A DNA stretch of 62,589 nucleotides from Nocardia sp. CC227C. Lineage in GTDB: Bacteria; Actinomycetota; Actinomycetes; Mycobacteriales; Mycobacteriaceae. The notes under the pieces were generated by a model, which had not been told where the DNA came from, searched no databases, and saw only the letters and a list, made by a program, of their open reading frames with translations. Location of the stretch: positions 1 to 62,589 of the forward strand of contig NZ_JASITE010000027.1 in NCBI RefSeq assembly GCF_030767025.1, written 5' to 3'. Position 1 is the first letter of the stretch; the number at the start of each line of letters is the position of its first letter. Position numbers and translations under genes: made by a program. Positions 55,775 through 62,589 of this stretch are shown here, in pieces.

Positions 55775-56054
55775 GGTGCACCACCTCGTAGCCGAGACCG
55801 TTCAACGCGGACATGTGATTCGAGCCGTGCATCAACACCGCCGGACTCACCAGATCACCGGTGTCGTAAGCCGCGAACACCTCCGTCACCCCAGTACGCC
55901 GGTTACAGGCGACGATCACGCTCGAGGTGACGCCCACCTGCCACAGCAGCGGCGGCTCCAGCACGTAGACCGCAGCCCCGCGGTCAAGGAACGGAGACCC
56001 GCCCCAGAACGGGCGCACGTCGGTGCGGTAGGCGTGGCCGATGGTGCCGGTCAT
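55758..56054 (-). CDS. Hypothetical protein, 98 aa
   Basis: Beta-rich (AVYVLEPPLLWQVGVTSSVIV, RTGVTEVFAAYDTG). ATG 56054 overlaps the next upstream gene by 4 bases. Confidence 0.55.
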   Translation of the reverse strand: MTGTIGHAYRTDVRPFWGGSPFLDRGAAVYVLEPPLLWQVGVTSSVIVACNRRTGVTEVFAAYDTGDLVSPAVLMHGSNHMSALNGLGYEVVHHAGRA

Positions 56055-56293
56055 GACCGCACCTCGCCGATGTAGCGGACATACAGAACGCCCGCAGCGG
56101 ACCGCGCCTGGAACTCCCCGCGCCGGAACGCGGGAATCACACCCCGATGGATCTTCGACGTGTACGTCTTCGCCGACAGCGCGCTGATCGGCGTCGGCCA
56201 CTGCGCCCACACGCCCGGGCGTTCCCGCAGCGCTGCGGCGAAGTCGGCTATCGGCGACGACACTGGCAGCTCGGTCACGAAACGGATAGCCAT
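56051..56293 (-). CDS. Hypothetical protein, 80 aa
   Basis: MAIRFVTELPVSSPIADFAA, RPGVWAQWPTPISALSAKTY, then a beta pair ending VRYIGEVRS. Unrecognised. Confidence 0.55.
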   Translation of the reverse strand: MAIRFVTELPVSSPIADFAAALRERPGVWAQWPTPISALSAKTYTSKIHRGVIPAFRRGEFQARSAAGVLYVRYIGEVRS

Positions 56294-56466
56294 CAGTGCT
56301 TTCCTCCCTTCTCTGCCCAGCTCCACTCCGGCCAGTCGTTGGCGGGCGGTGCGGTCCGGGCGGGCGGGTCATGGGACTCGCTGCGGTGCAGAGCCACGGC
56401 CAGCGCCACTACGAAGGCGTGCGTGAACCGGTCAGCCAGATACGGGGGAAGATGCGGGCGGCTCAC
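56293..56466 (-). CDS. Hypothetical protein, 57 aa
   Basis: GTG 56466 in a GTGA overlap. Helix DRFTHAFVVALAVALHRSES then a Pro-rich end. TGATG overlap with the gene below. Confidence 0.5.
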   Translation of the reverse strand: MSRPHLPPYLADRFTHAFVVALAVALHRSESHDPPARTAPPANDWPEWSWAEKGGKH

Positions 56467-56690
56467 GACTCCGCCCCCTCGTCCCACCCACCGGTCACAC
56501 CGAGCCACAGGTCATACGCCACCTCAGCCACCCGAGCCGTGCCCGGATTCGCGGCCATCACCCGCTCCAAATACGCGACCCGCGACGGGCCATGCGTCAT
56601 CCCCACCACATGCTCAGCGACCTCACGCACACCAGCCGGTTGCGGGAACTGCTCGTCCAACAGGACTTCCAGGAAGGCGCGCAGGTTCAT
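56463..56690 (-). CDS. Hypothetical helical protein, 75 aa
   Basis: MNLRAFLEVLLDEQFPQPAG, YLERVMAANPGTARVAEVAYDL. Acidic end DEGAES. Unrecognised. Confidence 0.55.
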   Translation of the reverse strand: MNLRAFLEVLLDEQFPQPAGVREVAEHVVGMTHGPSRVAYLERVMAANPGTARVAEVAYDLWLGVTGGWDEGAES

Positions 56691-57169
56691 CGCTGCACCG
56701 CCTCACCGGCGGGGCGAACACACACCCACTCGACTCGGCCATGCGCGTCGACCACCGATACCGCCCCGAGCGCGACAGTGAGTTCCTTCCACTGCGGGAA
56801 GTACTTGCGCCGCAGGACTTCGCACCGGGCATCGACATCGGCCATCGCCGCCGACATCGCCTCGGCACCGGCACCCGTCAGCCCGCGCTCGTTCGCTTCC
56901 CGCAGCACCGCGAACGCGGCCTCCCGGGCATCGTCGATCGCGACCACCTCGGCACGGAAGTCCTCCGCCATCACCGCCCACAAGTGCAGTCCGACCCGCA
57001 CATGCGGTGTCGCAGCCGGATACTCGGTCACGTACTCGATGACCTCGTCCCGGATCTGTGCGTCATCCAACGCCGAGAAGTGCTCGGCCAACGTGTGTTC
57101 CGGAGTCCCCTCCGGGGCGTGCATCAGCTCATCGAGGTAACGCTGACACGCAGGTGAATGGACAGCCAT
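56687..57169 (-). CDS. Hypothetical protein, 160 aa
   Basis: Helical protein with AEAMSAAMADVDARCEVLRR and a C-terminal beta hairpin (VSVVDAHGRVEWVCVRP). ATG 57169 with AAGAAGAGAG upstream. First gene after the hairpin at 57204, so probably start of a transcription unit. Confidence 0.6.
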   Translation of the reverse strand: MAVHSPACQRYLDELMHAPEGTPEHTLAEHFSALDDAQIRDEVIEYVTEYPAATPHVRVGLHLWAVMAEDFRAEVVAIDDAREAAFAVLREANERGLTGAGAEAMSAAMADVDARCEVLRRKYFPQWKELTVALGAVSVVDAHGRVEWVCVRPAGEAVQR

Positions 57170-57203
57170 TGGTATGCTCTCTTCTTGCGTTCTTCTGTTA
57201 GGT

Positions 57204-57234
57204 CGGCCGTCCGAGGTCACGTCTCGGGCGGCCG
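57204..57234. terminator. Hairpin between early genes
   Basis: CGGCCG-T-CCGAG, 7-base loop, CTCGG-G-CGGCCG: a 12-bp stem with one G-T pair lying just downstream of the gene stop at 57242. A second strong inverted repeat (TAGGCCCCGG...CCGGGGCCTA) lies inside the end of that gene. Likely a terminator between the immunity-proximal unit and the early operon. Confidence 0.65.
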
Positions 57235-57241
57235 AATCCCC

Positions 57242-57562
57242 TCACGGGGACGCTTGGGAAGTAGGCCCCGGCTCGAGACCGGGGCCTACGGCCTCCACAC
57301 CGGGACGCTTCACCGGCGCAGAGGAAGACTTCGGGTCGGCGTACTCCGTGCAGCGGTCATCGCACGGCTCAGCAGCCGTATGGGAATGCAGCGCCATCAC
57401 CGCGACGCCAGCCCACGGATTCAGGTCAGGCACTCGCGATTCGAGGACGTCGTCCTTCGGCACCGACACGGGCGGCGGGCGACGGAACATCCGGGCCAGG
57501 AGCAGAGCGGCCGGGACCGCCAGCAGCGACCACACCGCGAGGACAGCCAGGAGCGTGCTCAT
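57242..57562 (-). CDS. Membrane protein, 106 aa
   Basis: Signal-anchor helix MSTLLAVLAVWSLLAVPAAL and a soluble Pro-rich tail with CDDRC. Coupled to the membrane protein at 57559 by overlap. Role unknown; may be an envelope factor. Confidence 0.6.
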   Translation of the reverse strand: MSTLLAVLAVWSLLAVPAALLLARMFRRPPPVSVPKDDVLESRVPDLNPWAGVAVMALHSHTAAEPCDDRCTEYADPKSSSAPVKRPGVEAVGPGLEPGPTSQASP

Positions 57563-57795
57563 CGCCGCCCCCGAACCGCGGCCCGCGCCAGCGCCGCCAG
57601 CACGAACGCGACCGCGCCCGCCACCGCGAACCCCAACGTGGCCAGCGCGACCCGCACCACGGCCACCAGCGCGTCAGCGCCGATCACCGTCGACAGGAAC
57701 AGCACCCAGCCCGACAGGATCGCCAGCACCGCCAGCCACACCGTTATGCGGACGATCGACCAGGCATCAACGACATAGGCACGCAGACGGGTCAT
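57559..57795 (-). CDS. Membrane protein with two helices, 78 aa
   Basis: Two membrane segments (IVRITVWLAVLAILSGWVLF and VALATLGFAVAGAVAFVLAA), basic ends. ATG 57795 overlaps the antirepressor stop. Confidence 0.65.
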   Translation of the reverse strand: MTRLRAYVVDAWSIVRITVWLAVLAILSGWVLFLSTVIGADALVAVVRVALATLGFAVAGAVAFVLAALARAAVRGRR

Positions 57796-58478
57796 GACGC
57801 ACCGCCCTTGCCGCCGATCTCGCGGCGCAGCTGCTCGTCCAGCGCGAGGTCCAGTTGCAACTGCGACTGGATGTCGCCCAGCGAACGCCGCGTGTCCACC
57901 AGCTTCCGCGTCAGCTCCGGCAGCACGTGAGGGTGGATCGTCCAGGCGGAACCGGTGAACCAAAACCATTGCCGGTACGCCTTTTTCGGCTTGCAGCAGT
58001 CCTGCATCAGCACGCCGCCATCCCGAAGTGCCCGCGTGATATCCACGACCTCGAGGGGGATGCCGTACCGCTGCCGAATCAGCGCCGCCAGCTCGGTCCA
58101 CGTGACCGTCGTCGGCTGGAACACCTTCTCTCGATTGCCGGTGAAGTGCGCCTCGATCACATCGGCCACCTCACGCTGGTAGTCGGCCAGCTTCGGGCGG
58201 ACATGCTCCGCCACCCGGGACAGCGGGATCGTCGCCAGATGCATCAGGAAGGTCCGGATGTCCGCGACAACAACGTTGCGCCGCTGCGTCTCTCCGGGGA
58301 GCTGCACTGCCGTTACAGCAGTGCAGGCCCAATGCCGCTCCTGAACGTTGGCGATCTGCCGGTCAGCGTCCAAGCCGATCAGCTCGAAAGCCCGCTTCAG
58401 CACGACGTGCGGCTTGCCGTCCTCCAGGACGACCAGCAGGTCGTCGCCGTGGAAGTTGATGGTCTCGACGACGTTCAC
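57792..58478 (-). CDS. ant: Phage antirepressor (P22 AntN-like)
   Basis: 228 aa, GTG 58478. N-terminal MNVVETINFHGDDLLVVLEDGKPHVVLKRAFELIGL and NVQERHWACTAV are the P22_AR_N pattern; IRTFLMHLATIPLSRV continues it. C-terminal part has a Trp/Phe-rich segment (KAYRQWFWFTGSAW) and coiled end. It would bind the repressor and favour lytic growth. Near the front of the operon driven by the switch promoter at 59145. Confidence 0.85.
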   Translation of the reverse strand: MNVVETINFHGDDLLVVLEDGKPHVVLKRAFELIGLDADRQIANVQERHWACTAVTAVQLPGETQRRNVVVADIRTFLMHLATIPLSRVAEHVRPKLADYQREVADVIEAHFTGNREKVFQPTTVTWTELAALIRQRYGIPLEVVDITRALRDGGVLMQDCCKPKKAYRQWFWFTGSAWTIHPHVLPELTRKLVDTRRSLGDIQSQLQLDLALDEQLRREIGGKGGAS

Positions 58479-58690
58479 TCGACCCCCTCGGGAGTGCGGG
58501 ACTTGGCGTAGGAGAAGAGTTCGTCGTGGTCGAAGAACACCTGCTTGCCGTCACGGCGGCCGACGATCTCGCGCCGCTCGCGGAGGGTGTCGAGCTGACG
58601 TAAGGAGATGGAGAGCATGTGTGCGGCTTCGGCGCGCGTGTAGCGAATCCGAACGTTCGCCCCGTGTTCCAAGGAGAGATGCACGCTCAT
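58475..58690 (-). CDS. Excisionase-like MerR-type HTH, 71 aa
   Basis: IRYTRAEAAHMLSISLRQLDTLRERREIVGRRDGKQVFFDHDELF is a DNA-binding domain of the excisionase family (HTH_17). Near the immunity region and 2.5 kb from integrase, it is a candidate Xis, along with the gene at 59145. Confidence 0.75.
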   Translation of the reverse strand: MSVHLSLEHGANVRIRYTRAEAAHMLSISLRQLDTLRERREIVGRRDGKQVFFDHDELFSYAKSRTPEGVE

Positions 58691-59145
58691 ACGGCACCGC
58701 CCTCGCCTTGCAGATGGCGATTGGCGTCGGCCGCCGAGGTCGGCGCCATGGCAGCGATAGCGGCCCGGATGTCGTCTGGCGCGAACGTCCAAACCCGACC
58801 GCTCTTGCGGCCTGGTATCCGCCCCGAGCGGACGCGTTTCTTCAGCCAGTCCTCAGTGACGTGGAGCCGCTCGGCGGTCTCGCTCAGGGTGTAGAGACGC
58901 AGTTCATCTGTCGAGGTCATCCGCAGTTTCTCCGTGATCAGATCGATCAGGCGGCCGATCTGGACGCCGATTACAGCGGCGATTCGGCTCAGCTCGTTCA
59001 TGGTGAAGGCGGTCTGGCCGCGCATCCGGCGTCGCCAGGCAGTGGGGGTGATATGCGCGCCCTGGGCGACAGATGCCGCAGTCAGCTCGGTCCGTGCGAT
59101 TGCGTCACGGACCGCTTCTGCGGTCGCCGTGTTGATGGGGAACAT
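58687..59145 (-). CDS. Cro-like HTH fused to excisionase-type HTH
   Basis: 152 aa. Residues 1-75: helix-turn-helix of lambda-Cro style (ELTAASVAQGAHITPTAWRRRMRGQTAFTMNELSRIAAVIGV). Residues 80-140: second DNA-binding domain (LYTLSETAERLHVTEDWLKKRVRSGRIPGRKSGRVW), excisionase-type. First lytic-direction gene; predicted leaderless from ATG 59145, with -10 TAATGT and -35 TTGCAA. Probably serves as Cro and perhaps also as Xis. Confidence 0.75.
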   Translation of the reverse strand: MFPINTATAEAVRDAIARTELTAASVAQGAHITPTAWRRRMRGQTAFTMNELSRIAAVIGVQIGRLIDLITEKLRMTSTDELRLYTLSETAERLHVTEDWLKKRVRSGRIPGRKSGRVWTFAPDDIRAAIAAMAPTSAADANRHLQGEGGAV

Positions 59146-59152
59146 ATCGACC

Positions 59153-59181
59153 ACATTAGGGACAAATCTGTCCCTTTGCAA
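59153..59181 (-). promoter_or_regulatory. Early lytic promoter with operator
   Basis: -35 TTGCAA (59181-59176), 17-base spacer, -10 TAATGT (59158-59153), about 7 bases to ATG 59145. The spacer contains the perfect inverted repeat GGGACA-AATC-TGTCCC (59159-59174), so a bound repressor would block RNA polymerase. GTCCC-TCTAG-GGGAC (59191-59205) just upstream is a second operator with the same GGGAC half site. Confidence 0.75.
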
Positions 59182-59269
59182 GACTTGCTAGTCCCTCTAG
59201 GGGACGGTTCAGTCACCACTCGGCAACCGCGAGGACAAGGCGCTGGCGCTGGTGCGCCTCTTGCCGAAT

Positions 59270-59283
59270 GGTCAGATTTGACC
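59270..59283. promoter_or_regulatory. Operator-like repeat at repressor start
   Basis: GGTCA-GATT-TGACC immediately before the repressor gene. It shares CAGATTTG with the lytic operator and almost equals the repeat at 59973-59988, so it is probably an autoregulatory site. Confidence 0.55.
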
Positions 59284-59288
59284 CCAGA

Positions 59289-59597
59289 ATGGACAGCATG
59301 ACGACATCGCCTGCCGATCCTGACTACCAGGACGACGACGAGATGGACGCCGCAGCGCGCAAGCTGGACTTAGCGCTCGGCGAGGCAATCCGCATATTGC
59401 GGCTGGAGCGACGCTGGAGCCAGGACGATCTCGCCTACCGCTCGCATATCAGCAAGCGCACCATCGGCCGTATCGAGCGAGGGGAGTCGTCGCTGCAGAT
59501 GCCGCAAATGTTCAAGATCGCGACCGCGCTCGGCCTCGAACTGCCCGACATCATGCAGCGAGCGAGCGAGCTACAGGCCAAGGGCTTCGGAGGTTAG
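59289..59597 (+). CDS. Immunity repressor (XRE HTH), 102 aa
   Basis: Acidic start, then HTH_3: LALGEAIRILRLERRWSQDDLAYRSHISKRTIGRIERGE and a C-terminal dimer helix (FKIATALGLELPDIMQRASEL). No peptidase domain, so induction would be by antirepressor, and an antirepressor gene is present. Divergent from the lytic operon. ATG 59289 or 59298; no strong ribosome site. Confidence 0.8.
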   Translation: MDSMTTSPADPDYQDDDEMDAAARKLDLALGEAIRILRLERRWSQDDLAYRSHISKRTIGRIERGESSLQMPQMFKIATALGLELPDIMQRASELQAKGFGG

Positions 59598-59873
59598 CGC
59601 TTTCAGCACCTTGGCGGGATCATGCCCGCGCGCCGCGACGGCCAGGATGAACCGACTGGCTGACATGTGCCTCGCGGCCACGATCAGGTCCGATAGATCC
59701 TCGGCGACTCGGCCGGTCTGCACCACGTCCGCCGCGCTGCCCTGCCGCGGCATGGTCGGTGCACTGTCGGGGAACAGGCCAGGCGAGGAGCTTCGAAACA
59801 GTCGCCGACCCATCGGAAGCGCTTCGCGCAATGGTCGGCCATCCGAATTCCCTTCTGGCACCCTATTGTTCAC
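59571..59873 (-). CDS. Hypothetical protein convergent with repressor, 100 aa
   Basis: GTG 59873 with GGGAGGATCAAA, a strong ribosome site. Basic, Ser/Pro-rich N-terminus; helical end (RVAEDLSDLIVAARHMSASRFILAVAARGHDPAKVLKAL). Overlaps the repressor gene end by 27 bases in antisense, so their transcripts would interfere. Confidence 0.5.
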   Translation of the reverse strand: MNNRVPEGNSDGRPLREALPMGRRLFRSSSPGLFPDSAPTMPRQGSAADVVQTGRVAEDLSDLIVAARHMSASRFILAVAARGHDPAKVLKALTSEALGL

Positions 59874-59972
59874 TTTGATCCTCCCGCAGCAAACACGCTC
59901 CCCTGCCCACTGGGGTCGCTGAGACCTGGTGTACGGAACCTCACATCAGGGTCCGTCCGATACAGACCCTAC

Positions 59973-60013
59973 GGTCAAAATCTTGACCTGACAATACGGT
60001 CTCGGGATAACCT
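59973..60013 (+). promoter_or_regulatory. Leaderless promoter with operator
   Basis: GGTCAA-AATC-TTGACC (59973-59988) is a perfect inverted repeat containing the -35 TTGACC (59983-59988). GATAAC (60006-60011, 17-base spacer) or TAACCT (60008-60013) would be the -10, putting transcription start at or next to ATG 60021. A bound repressor would cover the -35. Confidence 0.65.
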
Positions 60014-60020
60014 CTAGACC

Positions 60021-60311
60021 ATGGATCGGGGAAGCCTCGACAGGGCCTTTGGCTACGAGCTACGCGTTCGCCGACAGGAAGCTGGGCTAACGATTGACCA
60101 GATGTGGGCGGCGCTGCGGTGGCGTCGTGGCACGTACAAGCGGACCGAGGCCGGTGACCGCAGCATGTCGCCCAGCGATATCTTCGATGTTGCCGAGATC
60201 CTAAACATTTCTCCCACAACATTTTTCGCGCAGGCCAGGAAACGGTGGAAGGCGGGCGACTATCCGAGCCCGACCGGAGTCGATGAATGGCGCGACATTC
60301 TCGGTCTGTGA
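60021..60311 (+). CDS. XRE-family regulator, 96 aa
   Basis: HTH of the type FGYELRVRRQEAGLTIDQMWAALRWRRGTYKRTEAGDRSMS with an unusual Trp-rich recognition region; C-terminal helix DVAEILNISPTTFFAQARKRW. ATG 60021 is leaderless. Coupled by TGATG with the membrane-protein gene. This XRE plus multispan membrane protein pair is common in actinobacteria. Confidence 0.75.
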   Translation: MDRGSLDRAFGYELRVRRQEAGLTIDQMWAALRWRRGTYKRTEAGDRSMSPSDIFDVAEILNISPTTFFAQARKRWKAGDYPSPTGVDEWRDILGL

Positions 60312-61180
60312 TGTATCAATCCAAATCGGCCGCAGCTGTCGGTGCCGAATCGTACGATCCGATCATGTTGCTCGTGCTCGTCGGCTTTCTCACCCTCCTG
60401 ATCGCAGTCTGCCTGGCCCGTCTCATCTTTCTTCGCGCGAGATGGTTGCCCGACGAAGAGCCACACCGTCGCACCGCTCGCCGATGGATGACCGGAGGAC
60501 TGTGCGCAATCGCGCTCGGCTTCGTGCTCTACCTACCGGCCGTCGACAGAGCCATCGACCCAGTCCTCGCCGATCGTATCGGTTGGGCCAATCTTTCCGA
60601 CCTCGGGCACGTCCTGCACACACTGGCGGCGTGGTGGGTGCTGGGGATTCTCGCGCTTCGCGTGCTCAAGCGGGACACCCAGATCCGCAGCTGGGTGCGA
60701 CGACTCCAATCGCTCATAGGCGGGCCTAGGCACGAAACGGCGTTACGGCTGTGGACTGCCGTCAACGCCATCACGGCCGCCGCCGTTGTGTCCGTGTTCG
60801 CGGTGAGCGAGCTCCCGCACACAGAGGTCGAAGACGTGCTCGAGTTGAACGACACCGGCACCCGGGCGCTCGCCATCATGTACGGCGGATGGGCGTTCGT
60901 GGGAGGCATCCTCGTCGTCGCGGCAGCCGCCACTCACCTGCGCGCCCCCCGAGCTCCCCGTCGGGCGCTGTGGGTGATGCTCGGCATCGGCACGTGTGGC
61001 ATCGGATACTCGGCTACCGCTGCCGCGGTAGCCGCGATCGGCGGCATCGACACGCTGCGAGCGCACGCCCTGGACGTCATGGCGCCATGGGCGATCGTCG
61101 GGCTCGCGCTACTGTCGCTCAGCGGCGCGGTCGGGTTGGTCCACGCCGCCGAGAGCCTGCGATCCCGCACAGCGGAATAG
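60311..61180 (+). CDS. Seven-helix membrane protein (DUF6545/MAB_1171c-like)
   Basis: 289 aa with seven hydrophobic helices: IMLLVLVGFLTLLIAVCLA, GLCAIALGFVLYL, LHTLAAWWVLGILAL, ITAAAVVSVFAV, YGGWAFVGGILVVAAAA, MLGIGTCGIGYSATAAAVAA, IVGLALLSLSGAVGL. Charged loops with HETALRLWTAVNAI recall the MAB_1171c family paired with XRE regulators. Expressed from the prophage with the regulator; a sensing or superinfection-immunity role is possible. Confidence 0.7.
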   Translation: MYQSKSAAAVGAESYDPIMLLVLVGFLTLLIAVCLARLIFLRARWLPDEEPHRRTARRWMTGGLCAIALGFVLYLPAVDRAIDPVLADRIGWANLSDLGHVLHTLAAWWVLGILALRVLKRDTQIRSWVRRLQSLIGGPRHETALRLWTAVNAITAAAVVSVFAVSELPHTEVEDVLELNDTGTRALAIMYGGWAFVGGILVVAAAATHLRAPRAPRRALWVMLGIGTCGIGYSATAAAVAAIGGIDTLRAHALDVMAPWAIVGLALLSLSGAVGLVHAAESLRSRTAE

Positions 61181-61191
61181 CCAAGCGGCGA

Positions 61192-62442
61192 TCACCTCGT
61201 TTCCGCTGCATTCTCTGACAGCTCCAGCAACCCGTCCAGATTCCCGAGCGCCTTGCGCGCCAGCGACAAGTCGACATGCGCGTAGATCCGCTGCGCCGCA
61301 ACGGTGGAATGACCCATGATCTGCATCCGTACCGCCTCCTCTACGCCCATCTCCTGAAGCAGTGTCGCTGTCGTGTGCCGCGCATCGTGGAGCCGGACGT
61401 CGGGAACTTTCGCGCGTGCCAGCGCGTCATGCCATGCCTGGTTGTCGTACTTGTTCGGGATCGGCCTACCCTTCTCCGTCGCCCAGACCAGCCCGTAGTC
61501 GTTGGGCTCGGCCGTTGACTTGTACACCTTGAGAACGGCGGCCAGCGGCACCGGCAGGGGAGTGAGCCGCTTGGACCGCTCGCTCTTCGGGCGCTTCAAC
61601 GCGAATCGCCGATACAAGGGTCGGATCTCGTAGCCCGCCGGCACGTCGAATCTGTCCGGGTCGTCGAGCGATGCACCCGGCTTGGTACGCATGGACTGGA
61701 GCTGCCAGGACAGATCCACTGTCATGTTCTCCAGGTCCACCCGGTCCCACTCCAGGCCGAGCAGCTCGCCCTGGCGCGCGCCCAGCATGAACGCCGCCGC
61801 CCACCGAGTCACCATCGGGTCCTCGACCTCCATCGCCGCCATAAGCACCCTGCGCGCCTCATCGGACTTGAGCGCCTTGCCCGCCTGGGAGACGGCTTTC
61901 GGCTTCGGGATGTGCTCAGCGGGGTTGCGCCTGATGACGCGCTCCTTGACCGCGTCCTCCATGGACTTGCGCCAGACGAAATGCGTGAGCTGCACCATCC
62001 GCCCCGACCACTTCTCGCCGACGAATTTGAGGTTCCCGCGGATCTTCGCCGGAGTTACAGGCAGCTGCTGCTTCTCACCGATGTATTCGATGATCTGGTT
62101 GTCGATGATCCCTTTGTAGCCGCGGTAGGTCTTCGGCTCGGTGTGCGGTTTGACGATCTCCTCGACCCAGTAATCCATCCACTTTTTCACCGTCATCCGC
62201 GCCCGCGGGGAGTACTCCCCGCTTTCGACCTCGGTGATGAGATCGCGGAGCTTCCGGTTGGCGATCTGGAAATCGCGCGAGGACACCGATGCGCGCCGCA
62301 TCTCCCCGTACTCGTCCTCGTAGCTGTAGGTCCCGATCCACAGCCCCTTGTCCTTGCCGGACTTGCGCTGGGACAGCCCGCCGGTGCCGCGAGGGCGGCG
62401 GCGGTGGGGCTCCTTGGGGGTAGTCTTCCTCGGCTGTGGCAT
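61192..62442 (-). CDS. int: Tyrosine integrase
   Basis: 416 aa. Basic arm-binding N-terminus with GLWIGTYSYEDEYGEMRRASVSSRDF (AP2-like domain), core-binding helices (TVKKWMDYWVEEIVKPHTEPKTYRGYKGII), catalytic domain with Arg223 (GARQGE), His352/Arg355 (HDARHT), His378 (GHST) and nucleophile Tyr387 (RIYAHVD). ATG 62442 follows GGAGGGCCGCAG. Integrates the phage, probably into tRNA-Asn. Confidence 0.95.
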   Translation of the reverse strand: MPQPRKTTPKEPHRRRPRGTGGLSQRKSGKDKGLWIGTYSYEDEYGEMRRASVSSRDFQIANRKLRDLITEVESGEYSPRARMTVKKWMDYWVEEIVKPHTEPKTYRGYKGIIDNQIIEYIGEKQQLPVTPAKIRGNLKFVGEKWSGRMVQLTHFVWRKSMEDAVKERVIRRNPAEHIPKPKAVSQAGKALKSDEARRVLMAAMEVEDPMVTRWAAAFMLGARQGELLGLEWDRVDLENMTVDLSWQLQSMRTKPGASLDDPDRFDVPAGYEIRPLYRRFALKRPKSERSKRLTPLPVPLAAVLKVYKSTAEPNDYGLVWATEKGRPIPNKYDNQAWHDALARAKVPDVRLHDARHTTATLLQEMGVEEAVRMQIMGHSTVAAQRIYAHVDLSLARKALGNLDGLLELSENAAETR

Positions 62443-62476
62443 CTGCGGCCCTCCGGCATCCGGCCCTTGACAGGCG

Positions 62477-62499
62477 CTACACACTAACTGCACACTAAG
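62477..62499. other. Putative integrase arm-type site, right
   Basis: CTACACACTAACTGCACACT followed by AAG; nearly identical in order and orientation to 106-129 at the other end. Lies 35 bases upstream of the integrase ATG, where P-arm sites are expected; it may also let integrase repress its own gene. Confidence 0.55.
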
Positions 62500-62559
62500 T
62501 GTTGCGCGCAGGTGCGTGCGGATGCAATACCTAAACCGCTGTTTACCAGCACTATTCGA

Positions 62560-62589
62560 AACGAGCGCAGCTGGCAGAGCGCCTACCCT
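62560..62589 (+). other. tRNA 5'-half-like sequence at right edge
   Basis: GCGCAGCTGGCAGAGCGCCT reads as a tRNA D arm running into the start of an anticodon arm and is cut by the window end where an anticodon would begin. The preceding bases (TCGAAAC) do not look like a GC-rich actinobacterial acceptor stem, and one D-stem pair is missing. It could be a degenerate tRNA copy flanking attP or the start of a real tRNA gene beyond the window. Confidence 0.3.

Noticed and set aside
59611..59922. 103-codon + strand frame after the repressor
   Set aside because: The - strand frame in the same place has a strong ribosome site and better helix periodicity; the + frame is Arg/Pro-biased.
1..62589. A cognate restriction enzyme for the orphan methyltransferase, or a toxin-antitoxin pair
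   Set aside because: No restriction gene lies next to 50417-51463, and no small pair showed a recognised toxin family; the only nuclease-like candidate (5054) is 44 kb away.

Overview
The window looks like a complete temperate siphophage integrated in a high-GC actinobacterium of the Nocardia/Mycobacteriales type. Evidence: GC-rich codon use with many GTG and a few TTG starts, ATGA/GTGA overlapped operons, leaderless starts right after a -10 box, a WhiB-family regulator and exported DUF732-type proteins. The host genus is an inference. The left edge is the 3' part of a tRNA-Asn gene (anticodon GTT), the likely attachment core. A tyrosine integrase lies at the right edge, and both ends carry a near-identical sequence that looks like an integrase arm-type site.

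Layout. (1) 0.1-7.5 kb: accessory genes next to att, mostly on the + strand: two secreted or small proteins, a zinc-ribbon peptide, an XRE-TPR regulator with a small partner, then a + strand operon of a winged-helix protein, a membrane peptide, a Clp-N-like protein and a 602-aa protein with an N-terminal PD-(D/E)XK-like motif and a long coiled coil; a DUF732 exported protein closes the block before a strong hairpin. (2) 7.6-31.1 kb, - strand: late genes. In transcription order: small and large terminase, portal, MuF-like protein, scaffold, major capsid, connectors, tail terminator, major tail protein, tail assembly chaperones with a -1 frameshift, a 1523-aa tape measure with an NlpC/P60-like domain, baseplate proteins, three related collagen-like fibre proteins, amidase, holin, and two tail/membrane genes. 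A lipoprotein gene on the + strand sits between tape measure and chaperones. (3) 31.1-32.1 kb: a 1-kb gene-free, strongly strand-skewed segment beside the HNH nuclease, probably the packaging/cos region. (4) 32.1-35.6 kb: HNH, two glycosyltransferases, a methyltransferase and a mini-kinase. (5) 35.6-57.6 kb, - strand: early genes, many tiny, with an Acb2-like anti-CBASS protein, a Ro60/Rsr (TROVE) protein preceded by four tandem Y-RNA-like RNAs, PadR and WhiB regulators, a HIT-domain fusion, replication proteins, a DNA methyltransferase, a third HNH protein, and an exonuclease/annealing pair. (6) 57.6-62.6 kb: antirepressor, excisionase-like proteins, a divergent switch with palindromic operators, repressor, a second XRE gene coupled to a seven-helix membrane protein, and integrase.

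The most striking element is the four-member Y-RNA array directly upstream of the Ro gene (41.9-42.5 kb). RNA 1 carries what looks like a circularly permuted tRNA. Two genes (near 33.41 and 47.62 kb) appear to carry single-base frameshifts. All functional names come from motifs and gene order read by eye; no database search was run.
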